Source of the DNA: Calothrix brevissima NIES-22
GTDB lineage: Bacteria; Cyanobacteriota; Cyanobacteriia; Cyanobacteriales; Nostocaceae
NCBI RefSeq assembly: GCF_002367995.1
Contig: NZ_AP018207.1
Coordinates: forward strand, 3,347,083 to 3,411,082
Length of the DNA: 64,000 bases
Direction of reading: 5' to 3'
The notes under the pieces are model-generated. The model did not search any database and was not told where the DNA came from. It worked only from the letters and a program-made list of their open reading frames with translations. Below are positions 18,777 to 28,694 of the stretch, one piece after another. Within the stretch, counting starts at the first letter, position 1, and every line of letters begins with the position of its first letter. The position numbers and the translations under genes are program-made.

Positions 18777-21700
18777 TTACTTCCATTCACCTTGCAGTGT
18801 AAAAGCAGCCCAAAAATAGGGTGATTGATATTTAGGATTACGCCACATTTGGGTTTGTGCGGCTCTGAGTGCGGCAGCAGGTTTCAAGTTATTTTGTAAC
18901 ATGAATCCATAAAACTTTTTCATTAATTCGGATGTCGCCTCGTCATCAACACTCCACAAACTGACAACAACTCTCGGACTACCTGCATACATAAACCCTC
19001 TTGTCAAGCCTATTAAGCCCTCACCTTTAACTTCTTCACCCAAGCCAGTTTCACAAGCACTCAGCACCACTAGTTCTGCTGGTAGTTTGAGGTTAAAAAT
19101 ATCATGCAGACGTAAAAAGCCATTTTGGGGTTTACCAGTTTCATCAAACAATGACAAGACTACTCCCGATAATTCTGGGTGTTGGCTATTGAGGATGCCA
19201 TGTGTAGCAAAATGTACTATGCGATATTGACTTAAATCTATATTTGTAGCTGCATCCCGATTAGCGGCAAAGTCAAAGGCTTGCTTGCGCTCTTTTGCTG
19301 GTACTAGAGAGAGAATAGTTTCAGCTTCTTGGCGCGTGAATGGTAACCGCTCAAAACTGATGTTGGCGGCTCGTGCAGAGCGGCTAAGTTGTTGTACGTC
19401 TATATTGAGATTGTTAGCAGAAGAATTGTTCCCCCCTTTTTTAACTCGCTCGTCGTTCAAAGAAAATATGGGATCGGCGATCGCAGCTAATGTTTTCGGC
19501 GCGGTTTTGCGTCCATTGGTTTCTTGGCGGAGTACGGCGACTGTTGAGGCTGATGGGAGGGTAACAATCTCATGGTTAACTGCTAACGGCTCATAACTAT
19601 TAGTATTTTGTTGACTGGGCGTATTTAAGGCAGCAAATGGTATATATTGCAAAGCTCCATCAGCTACAATAACTAGGCGGCGTTGTCCTAATTGCTGGGC
19701 TACTGGTGCCAGTATCATCTTTGTGAGCAGATTAGTGCTAGCACCTGGTTTATTTCGGGAAATTGGTGAGGTTAAAACTTGGCGGAATCTTTGAACTGCG
19801 GCGGCTATTTCTGCACGTTTCGGCAGTTCGTAGCTAGTAATGCTATTTTTAGTCACAGCCCAGAGGTAACTGCGTTCTTCTCCTAAAGCATATTCTAATA
19901 GCAGAGTGTTGTCATCGAGGACAGAGGATTGAATTTGTGTGAGTGAGAGGGTTTGCGGCTGGGTGAGAGCAGCATAACGCGGACTAGTGGCTCTAATTTT
20001 AGCTTGTATTTGCCGATATTGTTCGAGTATGGTGGCGGTTTCTTGTTCTAATTGTTGTAATTGCGCTTTGCTGGATTCCTCACTCAGTAATTTCAGCCGT
20101 CGTTTTTCTAAAGCATCTAGTTGTTGTTGCAAGTTGCGTTCGGTGGCGAGTAGCTGAGGATCTACACCCTGCCGGATGTCTGCATGAGCCTCAGTTAGCA
20201 AATCTAAGAGACTACGAGCGCGGGCGCGTTCGCTGGCTTGGAGGGCTAGAGCATTGTAACCTTGAGATGGTTGCTGTTTGTGCAACTGCATCAACAGGTC
20301 GATGTAGAATTCATAATATTTTTGGACTGAGGCGAAGTAAGAGGTACGTAATTCTTGACTGGTAACTCTGGTACGGATATCTTCGATGATTTTAATTGTA
20401 GATTCGATTTGCGTCCGAGCCGCCTCTAAATTTTGGCGATCGCGCTCGTTCACAGCAATATTGTAAAGAGTCTCTGCTTCACCAGTGCGATCACCTAAAT
20501 TTTGCTGTAGTTTGAGTTCTCGATCGTAACTAGCGATCGCTTGTTGGGGTTGCTTTAAGGATTTGTATACTCTAGCAATATTACCCCATACGTTAGCTTC
20601 GGCACTGGGAATCTTCAATTGCTGAAATCTCAACACAGCTTGATTCAACATATCTAGAGCTTTTTGCTCGTCACTTGCTGCTAAGTAGACTCTACCTAAG
20701 TAAGCTAGGGCGGAAGCTTCGTGGAGTCTGCTTTGTTCTTGGCGTGATAATGATAATGCGTGGTTAGCAGTATCTAGAGCTTTGGTATATTCTTTTAATG
20801 ATTCATAAGTCCTAATCACACCGGTGAGGGTAGTGAATTCAGCAAATAGTGCTTTTTGTTCGCGCCACAGTTGCAGTGCTTGGTTATAGTAATCTAATGC
20901 TTGGGGATAATCTTCTAATGTTCGGTAAACATTGCCGATATCATCGAGAGTTTGGGCAACTTTAGTGCGATCGCCAACAGTGCGAAATTTTTCTAGAGCT
21001 TGCTTGGCAGTGTCAATACTTAACTGACTATCGCCTAATAAATTATAGAGCTTGGCAATGTAACTGAGGGTTTGTCCTTCTCCCAAGCGATCGCCTATTT
21101 GACGTTGGATTGTGAGGGCTTGGTTATAAAAGTCCAAAGCGGTTTGATATTCGCCCGATGAAGTGTGAATATCCGCAATACTATTGATTGTCGAGGCAAT
21201 TCTCGCCGGATCTTTGTTTTCCTGCTGTAGCTTGAGTGCTTGGTTTAAAGCATCGAGGGCTGACTGTTTTTGTCCGAGTTCAGATTGCAAAATGCTGATT
21301 TGTCCGAGGATTTCCGCTTCTGCAAAACGATTACCTAATTTTTGCATGAGCGATCGCGCTTGATTTAAATATTCCAGTCCTTTTTGATGTTCGCCTACAC
21401 CCCAGTAACTCATCCCCAGATACATTACAGTGATTGCTTGGTTACCTAAGCTAACTTCTGGTAGCTTGCGTTGTATTTCCCAAGCTTGAGTGAAATATTC
21501 TTTAGCTTTTTGATTATCGCCTAAGGAGAAATATACCGTACCGATAGCATTGAGGGTTTCGCTTTCTCCCAGCAAAGATTTTTGTTGACGCTGAATAGCT
21601 AATACTTGATTGTAGATTTCTAAAGCTTTTTGCGGTTCACCATATTGAGTGTAGACTCTACCAATAATTTCTAGGGTATAAACTTGTGCTGCTACATTGT

Positions 21701-22370
21701 TACTAGCACGCTGAACTTCTAAAGCTTGATTGTAATATTCCAGCGCTTTCTTGGTTTTACCAGTATTAAAATAAACTCTCCCAATACCAATCAGCGTCAC
21801 AGCCTCAAAAAAAGGTTGTTTCTCAGTGCGAAATATTGGTAAAGCTTGGTTGTAATATTCCAGTGCTGTTTTATTGTCTCGCAAATTCATGTATACATCA
21901 GCAATAGACTGAAGCATCACAGCTTCTCGATATTTATCTTTGAGTTCCCGTCTCATCGCTAATGCTTGATTGTAATATTCCAGAGCTTTTTGAGTTTCGC
22001 TTTGTAGATAATAAGCATTCCCGATACTAGCTAGTGTGGCAGCTACTTGAGAGCGATCGCCTATTTGCTGCCAAATTTTTAAGGCTTCCACATATTTAGC
22101 TACAGCCTGTTGTAAAGATGTGGCTGTTCTCTGTTCTAAAAGTTTATCTGCTGCTTCTATGAGTTTTTTTGCTTGATTGTTGGCTGTTTGTTGCGCCGGA
22201 GTCAAATTTTGAGTTGTATTTGTTGGTTTTTGGGCAATTTCCAGCTTTATTGCCTTAGCTGTCATACCTACAGATTCAGACGCTAAAATCATGCTGGCAA
22301 AGACAACAATCATCCGATAGCTCAAATTTGATCTAAGTTGTCTGGGCATGAAGTTTGGGTTCCTTTGCAT
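18777..22370 (-). CDS. TPR-repeat protein with C-terminal CHAT (caspase-like) protease domain
   Basis: 1197 residues. An N-terminal hydrophobic segment (about 18-36) suggests export or a membrane anchor. From about 70 to 680 runs a long tetratricopeptide array with the recurring core ALEYYNQAL. A coiled coil lies at about 740-800. The CHAT domain (about 890-1197) has the caspase-like dyad: H1057 in HFATHG and C1106 in LSACETG. CHAT proteases cleave or sense partners bound by their TPRs, and several act in bacterial stress and conflict pathways; a target cannot be named here. It is the last gene of a same-strand set with the cyclase and DUF928 genes, though gaps of 250 and 450 bases argue against one tight operon. 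Confidence 0.93.
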   Translation of the reverse strand: MQRNPNFMPRQLRSNLSYRMIVVFASMILASESVGMTAKAIKLEIAQKPTNTTQNLTPAQQTANNQAKKLIEAADKLLEQRTATSLQQAVAKYVEALKIWQQIGDRSQVAATLASIGNAYYLQSETQKALEYYNQALAMRRELKDKYREAVMLQSIADVYMNLRDNKTALEYYNQALPIFRTEKQPFFEAVTLIGIGRVYFNTGKTKKALEYYNQALEVQRASNNVAAQVYTLEIIGRVYTQYGEPQKALEIYNQVLAIQRQQKSLLGESETLNAIGTVYFSLGDNQKAKEYFTQAWEIQRKLPEVSLGNQAITVMYLGMSYWGVGEHQKGLEYLNQARSLMQKLGNRFAEAEILGQISILQSELGQKQSALDALNQALKLQQENKDPARIASTINSIADIHTSSGEYQTALDFYNQALTIQRQIGDRLGEGQTLSYIAKLYNLLGDSQLSIDTAKQALEKFRTVGDRTKVAQTLDDIGNVYRTLEDYPQALDYYNQALQLWREQKALFAEFTTLTGVIRTYESLKEYTKALDTANHALSLSRQEQSRLHEASALAYLGRVYLAASDEQKALDMLNQAVLRFQQLKIPSAEANVWGNIARVYKSLKQPQQAIASYDRELKLQQNLGDRTGEAETLYNIAVNERDRQNLEAARTQIESTIKIIEDIRTRVTSQELRTSYFASVQKYYEFYIDLLMQLHKQQPSQGYNALALQASERARARSLLDLLTEAHADIRQGVDPQLLATERNLQQQLDALEKRRLKLLSEESSKAQLQQLEQETATILEQYRQIQAKIRATSPRYAALTQPQTLSLTQIQSSVLDDNTLLLEYALGEERSYLWAVTKNSITSYELPKRAEIAAAVQRFRQVLTSPISRNKPGASTNLLTKMILAPVAQQLGQRRLVIVADGALQYIPFAALNTPSQQNTNSYEPLAVNHEIVTLPSASTVAVLRQETNGRKTAPKTLAAIADPIFSLNDERVKKGGNNSSANNLNIDVQQLSRSARAANISFERLPFTRQEAETILSLVPAKERKQAFDFAANRDAATNIDLSQYRIVHFATHGILNSQHPELSGVVLSLFDETGKPQNGFLRLHDIFNLKLPAELVVLSACETGLGEEVKGEGLIGLTRGFMYAGSPRVVVSLWSVDDEATSELMKKFYGFMLQNNLKPAAALRAAQTQMWRNPKYQSPYFWAAFTLQGEWK

Positions 22371-22620
22371 TAACTAACTACACAATTTCATTAATTCATA
22401 GCAAATTGGCTGGGGAAATACTCTGCGAAACTTTGTCTTGAAAAGTTATGAACTTATGCAAAGCGGTACTAAACCATTCACGAGAAAATCTCTCTTCAGA
22501 GTCAAGATTCAAGAGTCAACAGTCAACCCTATTTTTCAAGTTAGCCCCTCATGGGAAAAATCTACCACCAAACATGAAAATCTGCTTTTCCCATACTCTA
22601 TCCCCCATGCCCCATGCCCA
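22371..22620. other. Gap between cyclase and CHAT genes
   Basis: 250 bases holding the leader of the CHAT gene and an STRR-like run at about 22590-22620 (CCCCATG units). No gene supported on either strand. Confidence 0.45.
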
Positions 22621-24873
22621 TTAATTACTAACTTCCGATTGGCGTATAGTATCAAGTATGGCTGCTACCTTGGGAGGAACAGCTGTAAACCGAATTTGAA
22701 AATGGTGTTCATTGTCTGGAGATTTTTTCAGCACTTTGGCATAAATATCGCCATCTCCCGGCGCAATTTCGGGAGCATTTACCAATTTCATTTTCAGATT
22801 CATTAAAGGTTCTAATGAATGCGGCGATCGCAATTGTCCGCCATTATCTGATAAGGAAACAAGCTCGCCTGTAAATATGGTGCCTACAGCATGTTTACCT
22901 TCTAAAATGGTAAATTCTAGGGAAATTTCCTGTGATAAATGCAAGAAATTTTCTTGAGCTTGCGGTATGTAAAGATTATATTTACCACCAATGCCACCAA
23001 TATCATAGATAGTAATCGGGGCTTTGATTCCCTTTGGTTCTACCCGTAATTCGCCATCAATTCTTAAGTCAATTTTAGCGTCTTTAATAGTTTCTTCAGA
23101 AATCAAAATTTGACCGCCCACGGTATAAGATTCAATGCGGGCGGTAAGATTTACATGACTACCAACAACAGAATATTTAGCACGTTTTTGCGAGCCAACA
23201 TTACCAGCTACCACTTCGCCTGTATGAATCCCAATTCCCATTTCTAACAGTGGTAAATTCATTTGCTGATTATGTTCGTTTACAGGCTTCATCGCTAATT
23301 GCATTGCAATTGCACAAGCGATCGCTCTTTGAGCGTCATCTTCGCGGCTCACTGGCGCACCAAACATCACAAAGATCCCATCGCCAATAAATTCATTAAT
23401 TGTGCCATTGTATTGATTAATTACATCTGCCATTGCGCCTAAATAGATATTAAGAATGGCTACTACCTGTTCTGGGGCTAATCTTTCCGATACAGCAGAA
23501 AAACCTCTTAAATCAGACATCAGCACAGTTACTTTCCGTCGTTCTCCTCCTAGCTTCAAACCAGAAGGAGTTTCGAGTAAATTTGACACTACTTCATCAG
23601 TAACGTAGCGCCCAAAGGTACGGCGCATTTCCGCAGCACTACGGGCGATATATTGCGTAACCGCGATCGCCGATCCTGTTAAAGCTAATAGCGACGGTAC
23701 TACAGGAATCCACCAAGAAAAAAGAAACGCCACGTAACTTCCACCCAGTAAACAGGTGCTGATAATAAAGATGCTACCAGTACCATTAGCCATGAAAGGT
23801 ATATGTCTTTTTTCTGTACTGCTATGTCTTTGTAGCCAACACCAAGTAGCACCAAAAATCGACCAAAGTAAAATCCATAACCACTCTAACTCTTCAGGTA
23901 AGGTCTTAATTTCTGAGCGTCCTTGTAAGGCTGAACTTAATATTTGGCTCACTAAATTAGCATGAATTACTACCCCAGCCATTCGTTCAGGAGAGGTAAA
24001 TAAATTACTACTATATGGCGTCCAGAATAAATCTTTTAAACTCTCCGCAGTCGAACCAATTAAAACAATTTTACCTTGCATCAAGTTGGGGGAAATGTGG
24101 TTCTCTAACACATCGTTGATCGATATTTTGTGGAACTGACGCATCGTTCCTCTATAGTTTAAGAGGATTTGATAACTACTGGCATTAGCTCCCATATAAC
24201 CCCCATCATTGGGTTCAAAAATGGGAAAGGTAGCTTTACCAAGTTGTAAGTAATTAGGGTTTATTTTTGATGGCTTTTCCGTAATTCCTTCTGGCTTTAA
24301 ATACAATAATGCCAGTTTCAAGCCAAAGCTTTCTATAATACTTTTATCTTTTAAACCTACGTATAGCAAACCTCGGCGAATTTTACCATCACTATCTATA
24401 GGTAAATCATTTGCGCCTACTTGTTGGAGTTTTTTCAATTCTGGAGGTGCTTCTACATCAAAACTATCAGATGTATGCGATATCTTTTGCACTCCAATTA
24501 AGTTAGGTGTAGTCTGAAATACTTTCACTAAATCTTGATGACCGGGATTGACAGGTAAGTCTCGATAAATATCCAGCCCAATGGCTCGAGGTTTTTGCTG
24601 TTTGATATTATTTAAAACCTTAGCAAATACAGCATCAGATATGGGCCATTCTCCCATTTTAATAATATCTGGTTCATTAATCTCAACAATAACAATCCGC
24701 TCATCAACAGGCTCTTTAGGACGTAAAATCACAAACTGATCTAGGGTTGCTAACTCTAATAATTGCAGTAATCCAGTAAATCGCAGCGCAATCACAATGG
24801 CTGTGACATTGGGTACTGCTAGCAAAACTCCGCGCCATTGCCATATTAGATGTTTTAGCTTTGCCCGCATCAT
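22621..24873 (-). CDS. CHASE2-domain class III adenylate/guanylate cyclase with PilZ-like tail
   Basis: 750 residues. A membrane helix at about 18-40 leads into an extracytoplasmic CHASE2 sensor (about 45-320). Three membrane helices follow at about 330-415, then a class III nucleotide cyclase domain (about 440-620). The two metal-binding Asp lie in MSDLRGFSA and EFIGDGIFVMFG, and the YSVVGSHVNLTARIES loop is present, so it should be active. The C-terminus (about 645-745) resembles PilZ, but the signature reads SLSDNGG rather than the usual (D/N)xSxxG and the RxxxR pair is missing, so c-di-GMP binding is doubtful. The likely product is cAMP, as is usual in cyanobacteria, though the sequence does not settle cAMP versus cGMP. 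It ends 250 bases before the CHAT gene. Confidence 0.92.
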   Translation of the reverse strand: MMRAKLKHLIWQWRGVLLAVPNVTAIVIALRFTGLLQLLELATLDQFVILRPKEPVDERIVIVEINEPDIIKMGEWPISDAVFAKVLNNIKQQKPRAIGLDIYRDLPVNPGHQDLVKVFQTTPNLIGVQKISHTSDSFDVEAPPELKKLQQVGANDLPIDSDGKIRRGLLYVGLKDKSIIESFGLKLALLYLKPEGITEKPSKINPNYLQLGKATFPIFEPNDGGYMGANASSYQILLNYRGTMRQFHKISINDVLENHISPNLMQGKIVLIGSTAESLKDLFWTPYSSNLFTSPERMAGVVIHANLVSQILSSALQGRSEIKTLPEELEWLWILLWSIFGATWCWLQRHSSTEKRHIPFMANGTGSIFIISTCLLGGSYVAFLFSWWIPVVPSLLALTGSAIAVTQYIARSAAEMRRTFGRYVTDEVVSNLLETPSGLKLGGERRKVTVLMSDLRGFSAVSERLAPEQVVAILNIYLGAMADVINQYNGTINEFIGDGIFVMFGAPVSREDDAQRAIACAIAMQLAMKPVNEHNQQMNLPLLEMGIGIHTGEVVAGNVGSQKRAKYSVVGSHVNLTARIESYTVGGQILISEETIKDAKIDLRIDGELRVEPKGIKAPITIYDIGGIGGKYNLYIPQAQENFLHLSQEISLEFTILEGKHAVGTIFTGELVSLSDNGGQLRSPHSLEPLMNLKMKLVNAPEIAPGDGDIYAKVLKKSPDNEHHFQIRFTAVPPKVAAILDTIRQSEVSN

Positions 24874-25323
24874 ATTTAATCCTGATTCCTGAGTTTTAAA
24901 TAGTTCAATATCGCACTAATAAAATTTTTATTACTTAATTTTCTGCTAGATAAATGCCAATCTGATTCAGTTAAGGATAAACTATAAATTGGGTTAAACG
25001 AAGTGAAACCCAATAAACTCGCAGAAATGTTAGGTTTTGTTCCTCAACCTAACCTATGCATTGGAATTAGATATAACTTTAGCAAACAATATTTTGCATC
25101 AAAAAAAACATAGAGTCACCAGTATGAGTCTTTTATGTTGATTTTCTTTGCAAAGCTTATTATATGTCAACAAAGTTCCGAAAGGGCGATCGCTGCTAGC
25201 TGAGAAAAAAGCCCCATGATGGAATTACAGAGCATTATAGAACATAAGGAAGGGCACAACATATTGTGCCCTAATGATTATCTTTGTACCTGACTGGCTA
25301 ATTAACCAGCAATGGATGAAAAA
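24874..25323. other. Intergenic region with palindromic repeats
   Basis: 450 bases between the DUF928 and cyclase genes. At 24989-25013 and 25028-25056 lie two related inverted repeats (ATTGGGTT...AACCCAAT and TTAGGTTTTG...CAACCTAA). They belong to the GGTTGGGTTTCGTTCC-type repeat also seen near 32.5 kb. A further hairpin is listed separately. No gene. Confidence 0.55.
25251..25272. repeat. AGGGCACAA hairpin, copy 1
   Basis: AGGGCACAA-CATA-TTGTGCCCT, a 9-base perfect stem, 52 bases downstream of the DUF928 stop. A near-identical unit lies at 58158-58180. It may stop transcription but has no T run. Confidence 0.6.
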
Positions 25324-26124
25324 TTATTGCTTACTGCTACAACAATCAAGGATGGGTTCGGATGCAAACTGACTTAAATTAACCGATTGAAAGAATTTTC
25401 GCCAATCGGCTGTAACCTTGAAATTATTTGGTTCAGCACAACGTAATGCAACTAAACTAGTTATTGCTTCATGCCAAATTCCTGCATCTGCATACAAAGC
25501 TGGACGCTTGCGTAAATCCGCCTGTTCTAAAGCTTTTGATAGTTTGGCTTCTGGTTGTACTCGTTCAACCCATCCTTCTAGATTCGGATTTTTCGCGGGA
25601 TTTTGGCGATCGCAAACTAATGTCAAATACCAGTGGTAACGCTTACCTACTTTTAAAGGAGTGCTAGTCTCGGGAAGCGTAAATTTCATAATCCCGGGTT
25701 TATCGGGTACATTTAAAGTTGTTTCATAAACTACATCATCTTCTATGCTATTCTCATCGCCTTCCACCAAGATAGAAAACTGAGCTGTTTTAACTGTGTC
25801 TTTAGGCACATACCAAAAAAAGCTGGGACGTTCTGAAAAAGTTAAGCCGATATTTTCTTTTGGTAGTAAGGCGGTTAATAACTGATTTTTTTGTACGCAA
25901 TAAGAGGAGCCACGGGTAGCACCACCAGCACTTGGAGGAGCCGATCCGCGCTGTGGTGGCTTAAATGCTTGACTAATTAGCAAAGACTGTGTTGGCTTTT
26001 GAGTCAGCGATGCTGAGTTAACTTGAGCTTGTGCCTGTGTTGCTATAGTAGGAGTAGTAGCAAGTTGCAAAAATACTGGTATCGAAAATGCTACTAAACT
26101 GATAGATTGCTTGATCCACTTCAT
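25324..26124 (-). CDS. DUF928 domain-containing exported protein
   Basis: 266 residues. A signal peptide spans about 1-34 (SLVAFSIPVFLQLATTPTIA). A low-complexity Gln/Ser/Pro/Gly stretch follows to about 75. The DUF928 core begins at SYCVQKNQLLTALLPKENIG and includes ERPSFFWYVP and ILVEGDE segments, a beta-rich fold known mainly in cyanobacteria and without assigned function. GAGGAG sits 7 bases before the ATG. Genomes of this group often place DUF928 genes beside CHASE2 and CHAT genes, as here, which suggests an envelope sensing role; that is inference. Confidence 0.88.
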   Translation of the reverse strand: MKWIKQSISLVAFSIPVFLQLATTPTIATQAQAQVNSASLTQKPTQSLLISQAFKPPQRGSAPPSAGGATRGSSYCVQKNQLLTALLPKENIGLTFSERPSFFWYVPKDTVKTAQFSILVEGDENSIEDDVVYETTLNVPDKPGIMKFTLPETSTPLKVGKRYHWYLTLVCDRQNPAKNPNLEGWVERVQPEAKLSKALEQADLRKRPALYADAGIWHEAITSLVALRCAEPNNFKVTADWRKFFQSVNLSQFASEPILDCCSSKQ

Positions 26125-26431
26125 TCCGGAATCTCCTCTCGATTAGTTATATAACCATACAATTGCTTTAGTTGTTGCTCAACTAAGAGTCTGGCACCTA
26201 TTAACTGAAACAATCAATAGACTATAAAAGTACTGAATTATTGGGAAGCTAAATAAAATATAGTATTACCTGAAGACAGGTTTTACCTGTGATATCAGTC
26301 GAAAATATATTGGTATTGTTCCCGTTAACTACTACACCAGCGAGGAACTCAAGTCCGTGAATGTTAAATAATTTGCGGGAGAGCAAAATATCCTCCCGAC
26401 ACAAAAATTTAGCTTTCAGGCGAGCAAATAT
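26125..26431. other. Upstream region of the DUF928 gene
   Basis: 307 bases, AT-rich; should hold the DUF928 promoter. Nothing else recognised. Confidence 0.4.
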
Positions 26432-27640
26432 CTAATTGTTGTGTTCATCACAATTTTGACCTAAAGCAATAACAGCATTTTGTCCGCCAAAGCCAAAACT
26501 TAAACAAAGGACATACTGAATCTTTTGTTGACTTGCCACTGTGACTAAATTTAAATCAAACTCTGGTTGCTTTAATCCCACACATGGGGGCAAAATCTGC
26601 TGTTTTAAGGCTAGCAAGGAAAAAGCTACCCCTAAAGCTCCTGATGCACCAAGAGTATGTCCTGTAGCTCCTTTGGTGGAACTAACTGCAACTGTTTGCG
26701 GAAATAGATGCTGAATTACCTTGCTCTCTACAAGGTCGTTAATTTGTGTAGCTGTACCATGAGCATGAATATAATCAATATCACTGGGCGCAAGATAACT
26801 ACGCTCTAAGCATTGCTGAATGGATGCGATCGCAGTTTTTCCCTGGGGATCGGGTGCATTTGGGTGATAGGCGTCGTTCAGTAAACTAAAACCCAAAACT
26901 TCACCATAAATCTTCGCTTGACGCTGCTTGGCTAATTCTGCCGATTCCAGCACAAATACAGCTGCACCTTCCCCTAACACCAAGCCTTCACGGTGTAAAT
27001 CAAAGGGATAAGCCCCAGTTTTCGCCAAAGCACCCATTTGCTGAAATCCTGTCAAAGTTAAGGGTGTAATTGGGGCTTCAACTGCACCTGCGATCGCTCT
27101 TTGATATTGTCCAGTTTGGATTAAACTTGTCGCCTGCGCAATCGCCCAAATTCCGGTAGCACAGGCTGTCATTGGTGCTAATACAGTGCTTACCGAGCCA
27201 ATTTGTCTAGCTGTGGCGATCGCATTCATGTGGGGTAATGTCTCTAACCAGTTCGCCATTTCCCCCTTTGGGACAGATGATAAGCGATCGCTACTATAAA
27301 TTTTGCTTGCTAGCATTTCCCACTCAGCTTGATAGCTGCGACTTGAGCCGATAACCACAGCACAATCAGCTAAAGGCGATGATAAACCCGCATCTTTTAA
27401 GGCAGATTTAACTACCAAATCTCTCAGTATTTCTAATGAAGTTGGTTTTTGCCCAATCAATCCTAGAGGCAGAGGTGACAATTCTGGAAATACTTGTTGC
27501 AATTTAATTCCAGACTTACCTGCGATCAAATTCTGCCAGCTAGTTGCTAAATTTTCTCCTAAAGCTGAAACTAAACCGATACCAGTGACAACAACCTGAA
27601 CCAATGGAGAGTTGTGAATTTGAGATTGAGGATTGGTCAT
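26432..27640 (-). CDS. Beta-ketoacyl-ACP synthase (FabF/KAS II-like)
   Basis: 402 residues with the thiolase fold. The catalytic triad is intact: C160 in TACATGIW, H294 in HAHGTA, and H328 in GATGHTLGASGA, the Cys-His-His arrangement of KAS I/II. It would condense malonyl-ACP with acyl-ACP. The N-terminal VVTGIGLVSALG is typical. The sequence around residues 90-120 diverges from housekeeping FabF, and cyanobacteria usually carry a separate fabF next to acpP, so this may be a paralogue for a special fatty acid or polyketide. It lies 41 bases after a cyclophilin gene on the same strand, probably co-transcribed. Confidence 0.9.
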   Translation of the reverse strand: MTNPQSQIHNSPLVQVVVTGIGLVSALGENLATSWQNLIAGKSGIKLQQVFPELSPLPLGLIGQKPTSLEILRDLVVKSALKDAGLSSPLADCAVVIGSSRSYQAEWEMLASKIYSSDRLSSVPKGEMANWLETLPHMNAIATARQIGSVSTVLAPMTACATGIWAIAQATSLIQTGQYQRAIAGAVEAPITPLTLTGFQQMGALAKTGAYPFDLHREGLVLGEGAAVFVLESAELAKQRQAKIYGEVLGFSLLNDAYHPNAPDPQGKTAIASIQQCLERSYLAPSDIDYIHAHGTATQINDLVESKVIQHLFPQTVAVSSTKGATGHTLGASGALGVAFSLLALKQQILPPCVGLKQPEFDLNLVTVASQQKIQYVLCLSFGFGGQNAVIALGQNCDEHNN

Positions 27641-27681
27641 GGGTAATCAAGAAATTCTATTACCCATTACCCGATTGCTAA

Positions 27682-28479
27682 CTATTTACCAGGGACTTTT
27701 AAGTTTTCTGCGCCTTTGGTGACTTTAGCAGAATCAATGCGATCGCCTTGCTGAATCTTGTTGACTACATCAAAGCCTTCGGTAACTTTGCCAAATACTG
27801 CATAGTTACCATCTAAAAAGCTGAGATCTGCTAGCGCAAAGTAAAACTGAGAAGATGCAGAGTCTGGTGCTTGCGATCGCGCCATTGCAATTACACCCTG
27901 TTTATGAGGTAAGACAACGGCTTGAGAACTAGCATCAAATGTTTTATTGTAAAGCGGTTCAGCTGCCCCTTTGGGCTTAATTTCTAAGGGAATATAGCGG
28001 ACTTTTTTGGTATCAGGGTCAATAAAACTACCTGTGCCTAATCTACTAGCCGGAACTGCCAGATCTTTACTTTGAGGATCGCCCCCTTGAGCTACAAATG
28101 GTTGGGGATCGCGGACTACACGATGAAAAACTGTGCCATCATATACACCTTTTTGTACCAAATCAACAAAGTTGCCTGCTGTAATCGGGGCATTGGTACC
28201 GTCTAACTCGATAGTAATTGGTGAGCCTTTCACCGTCATCACCACTGTAGCCTGACCTTCGAGCCGTGGTAAATCTTTCATTCCTGGAATACTCTCACTA
28301 GTAGTTTGTGATACAGACGTTGCCTCAGTGCTTGTACTGCCGCTAGTCTCGGTTGCTGTTGAGCTAGCTGTTGCTGCTGGAGAAGAGGGAGAAACAGCTT
28401 GCTGTGTTGAACATCCACCTAAAGCTAAAGCTCCAATAATTACAAGTGCAACCAAAAATTGTGGAAATTTTAACCGCAT
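27682..28479 (-). CDS. Cyclophilin-type peptidyl-prolyl cis-trans isomerase, lipoprotein
   Basis: 265 residues from the ATG at 28479; a TTG two codons earlier is less likely. A lipobox LALGGC places the acylated Cys at 23. A Ser/Thr-rich spacer (about 25-70) precedes the cyclophilin domain, with [20 protein letters not shown] and [20 protein letters not shown] carrying the catalytic Arg and Phe/Gln. It should assist protein folding at the periplasmic membrane face or in the thylakoid lumen. The same strand continues into the ketoacyl-ACP synthase gene. Confidence 0.93.
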   Translation of the reverse strand: MRLKFPQFLVALVIIGALALGGCSTQQAVSPSSPAATASSTATETSGSTSTEATSVSQTTSESIPGMKDLPRLEGQATVVMTVKGSPITIELDGTNAPITAGNFVDLVQKGVYDGTVFHRVVRDPQPFVAQGGDPQSKDLAVPASRLGTGSFIDPDTKKVRYIPLEIKPKGAAEPLYNKTFDASSQAVVLPHKQGVIAMARSQAPDSASSQFYFALADLSFLDGNYAVFGKVTEGFDVVNKIQQGDRIDSAKVTKGAENLKVPGK

Positions 28480-28630
28480 TACCAATTACTGACTCAACCT
28501 GAGTATCTTATCGTTTCCTGACGATTATAGATTTTGAATCTACTGGTTGAGGGTTTGATTAGGCAAAAAGCCAGAAGACTGTAAACAAATTATTGCCTCT
28601 TAGCTTTTGGGCAACTGACAACTGACAAAT

Positions 28631-28665
28631 GACAATTGTACAGACGCGATTAATCGCGTCTCTAC
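28631..28665. repeat. Palindromic repeat GACGCGATTAATCGCGTC, copy 1
   Basis: GACAATTGTACAGACGCG-ATTAATCGCGTCTCTAC: a perfect inverted core flanked by GACAATTGTA. Closely matching copies lie at 32417 and 50231. Confidence 0.75.
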
Positions 28666-28694
28666 CACTAACAATTAGCAATTGTTAATATTTT

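Noticed and set aside
22438-22806. Plus-strand frame of 122 codons
   Set aside because: It runs through an STRR-like stretch and then antisense to the cyclase C-terminus; no domain and no ribosome-binding box.
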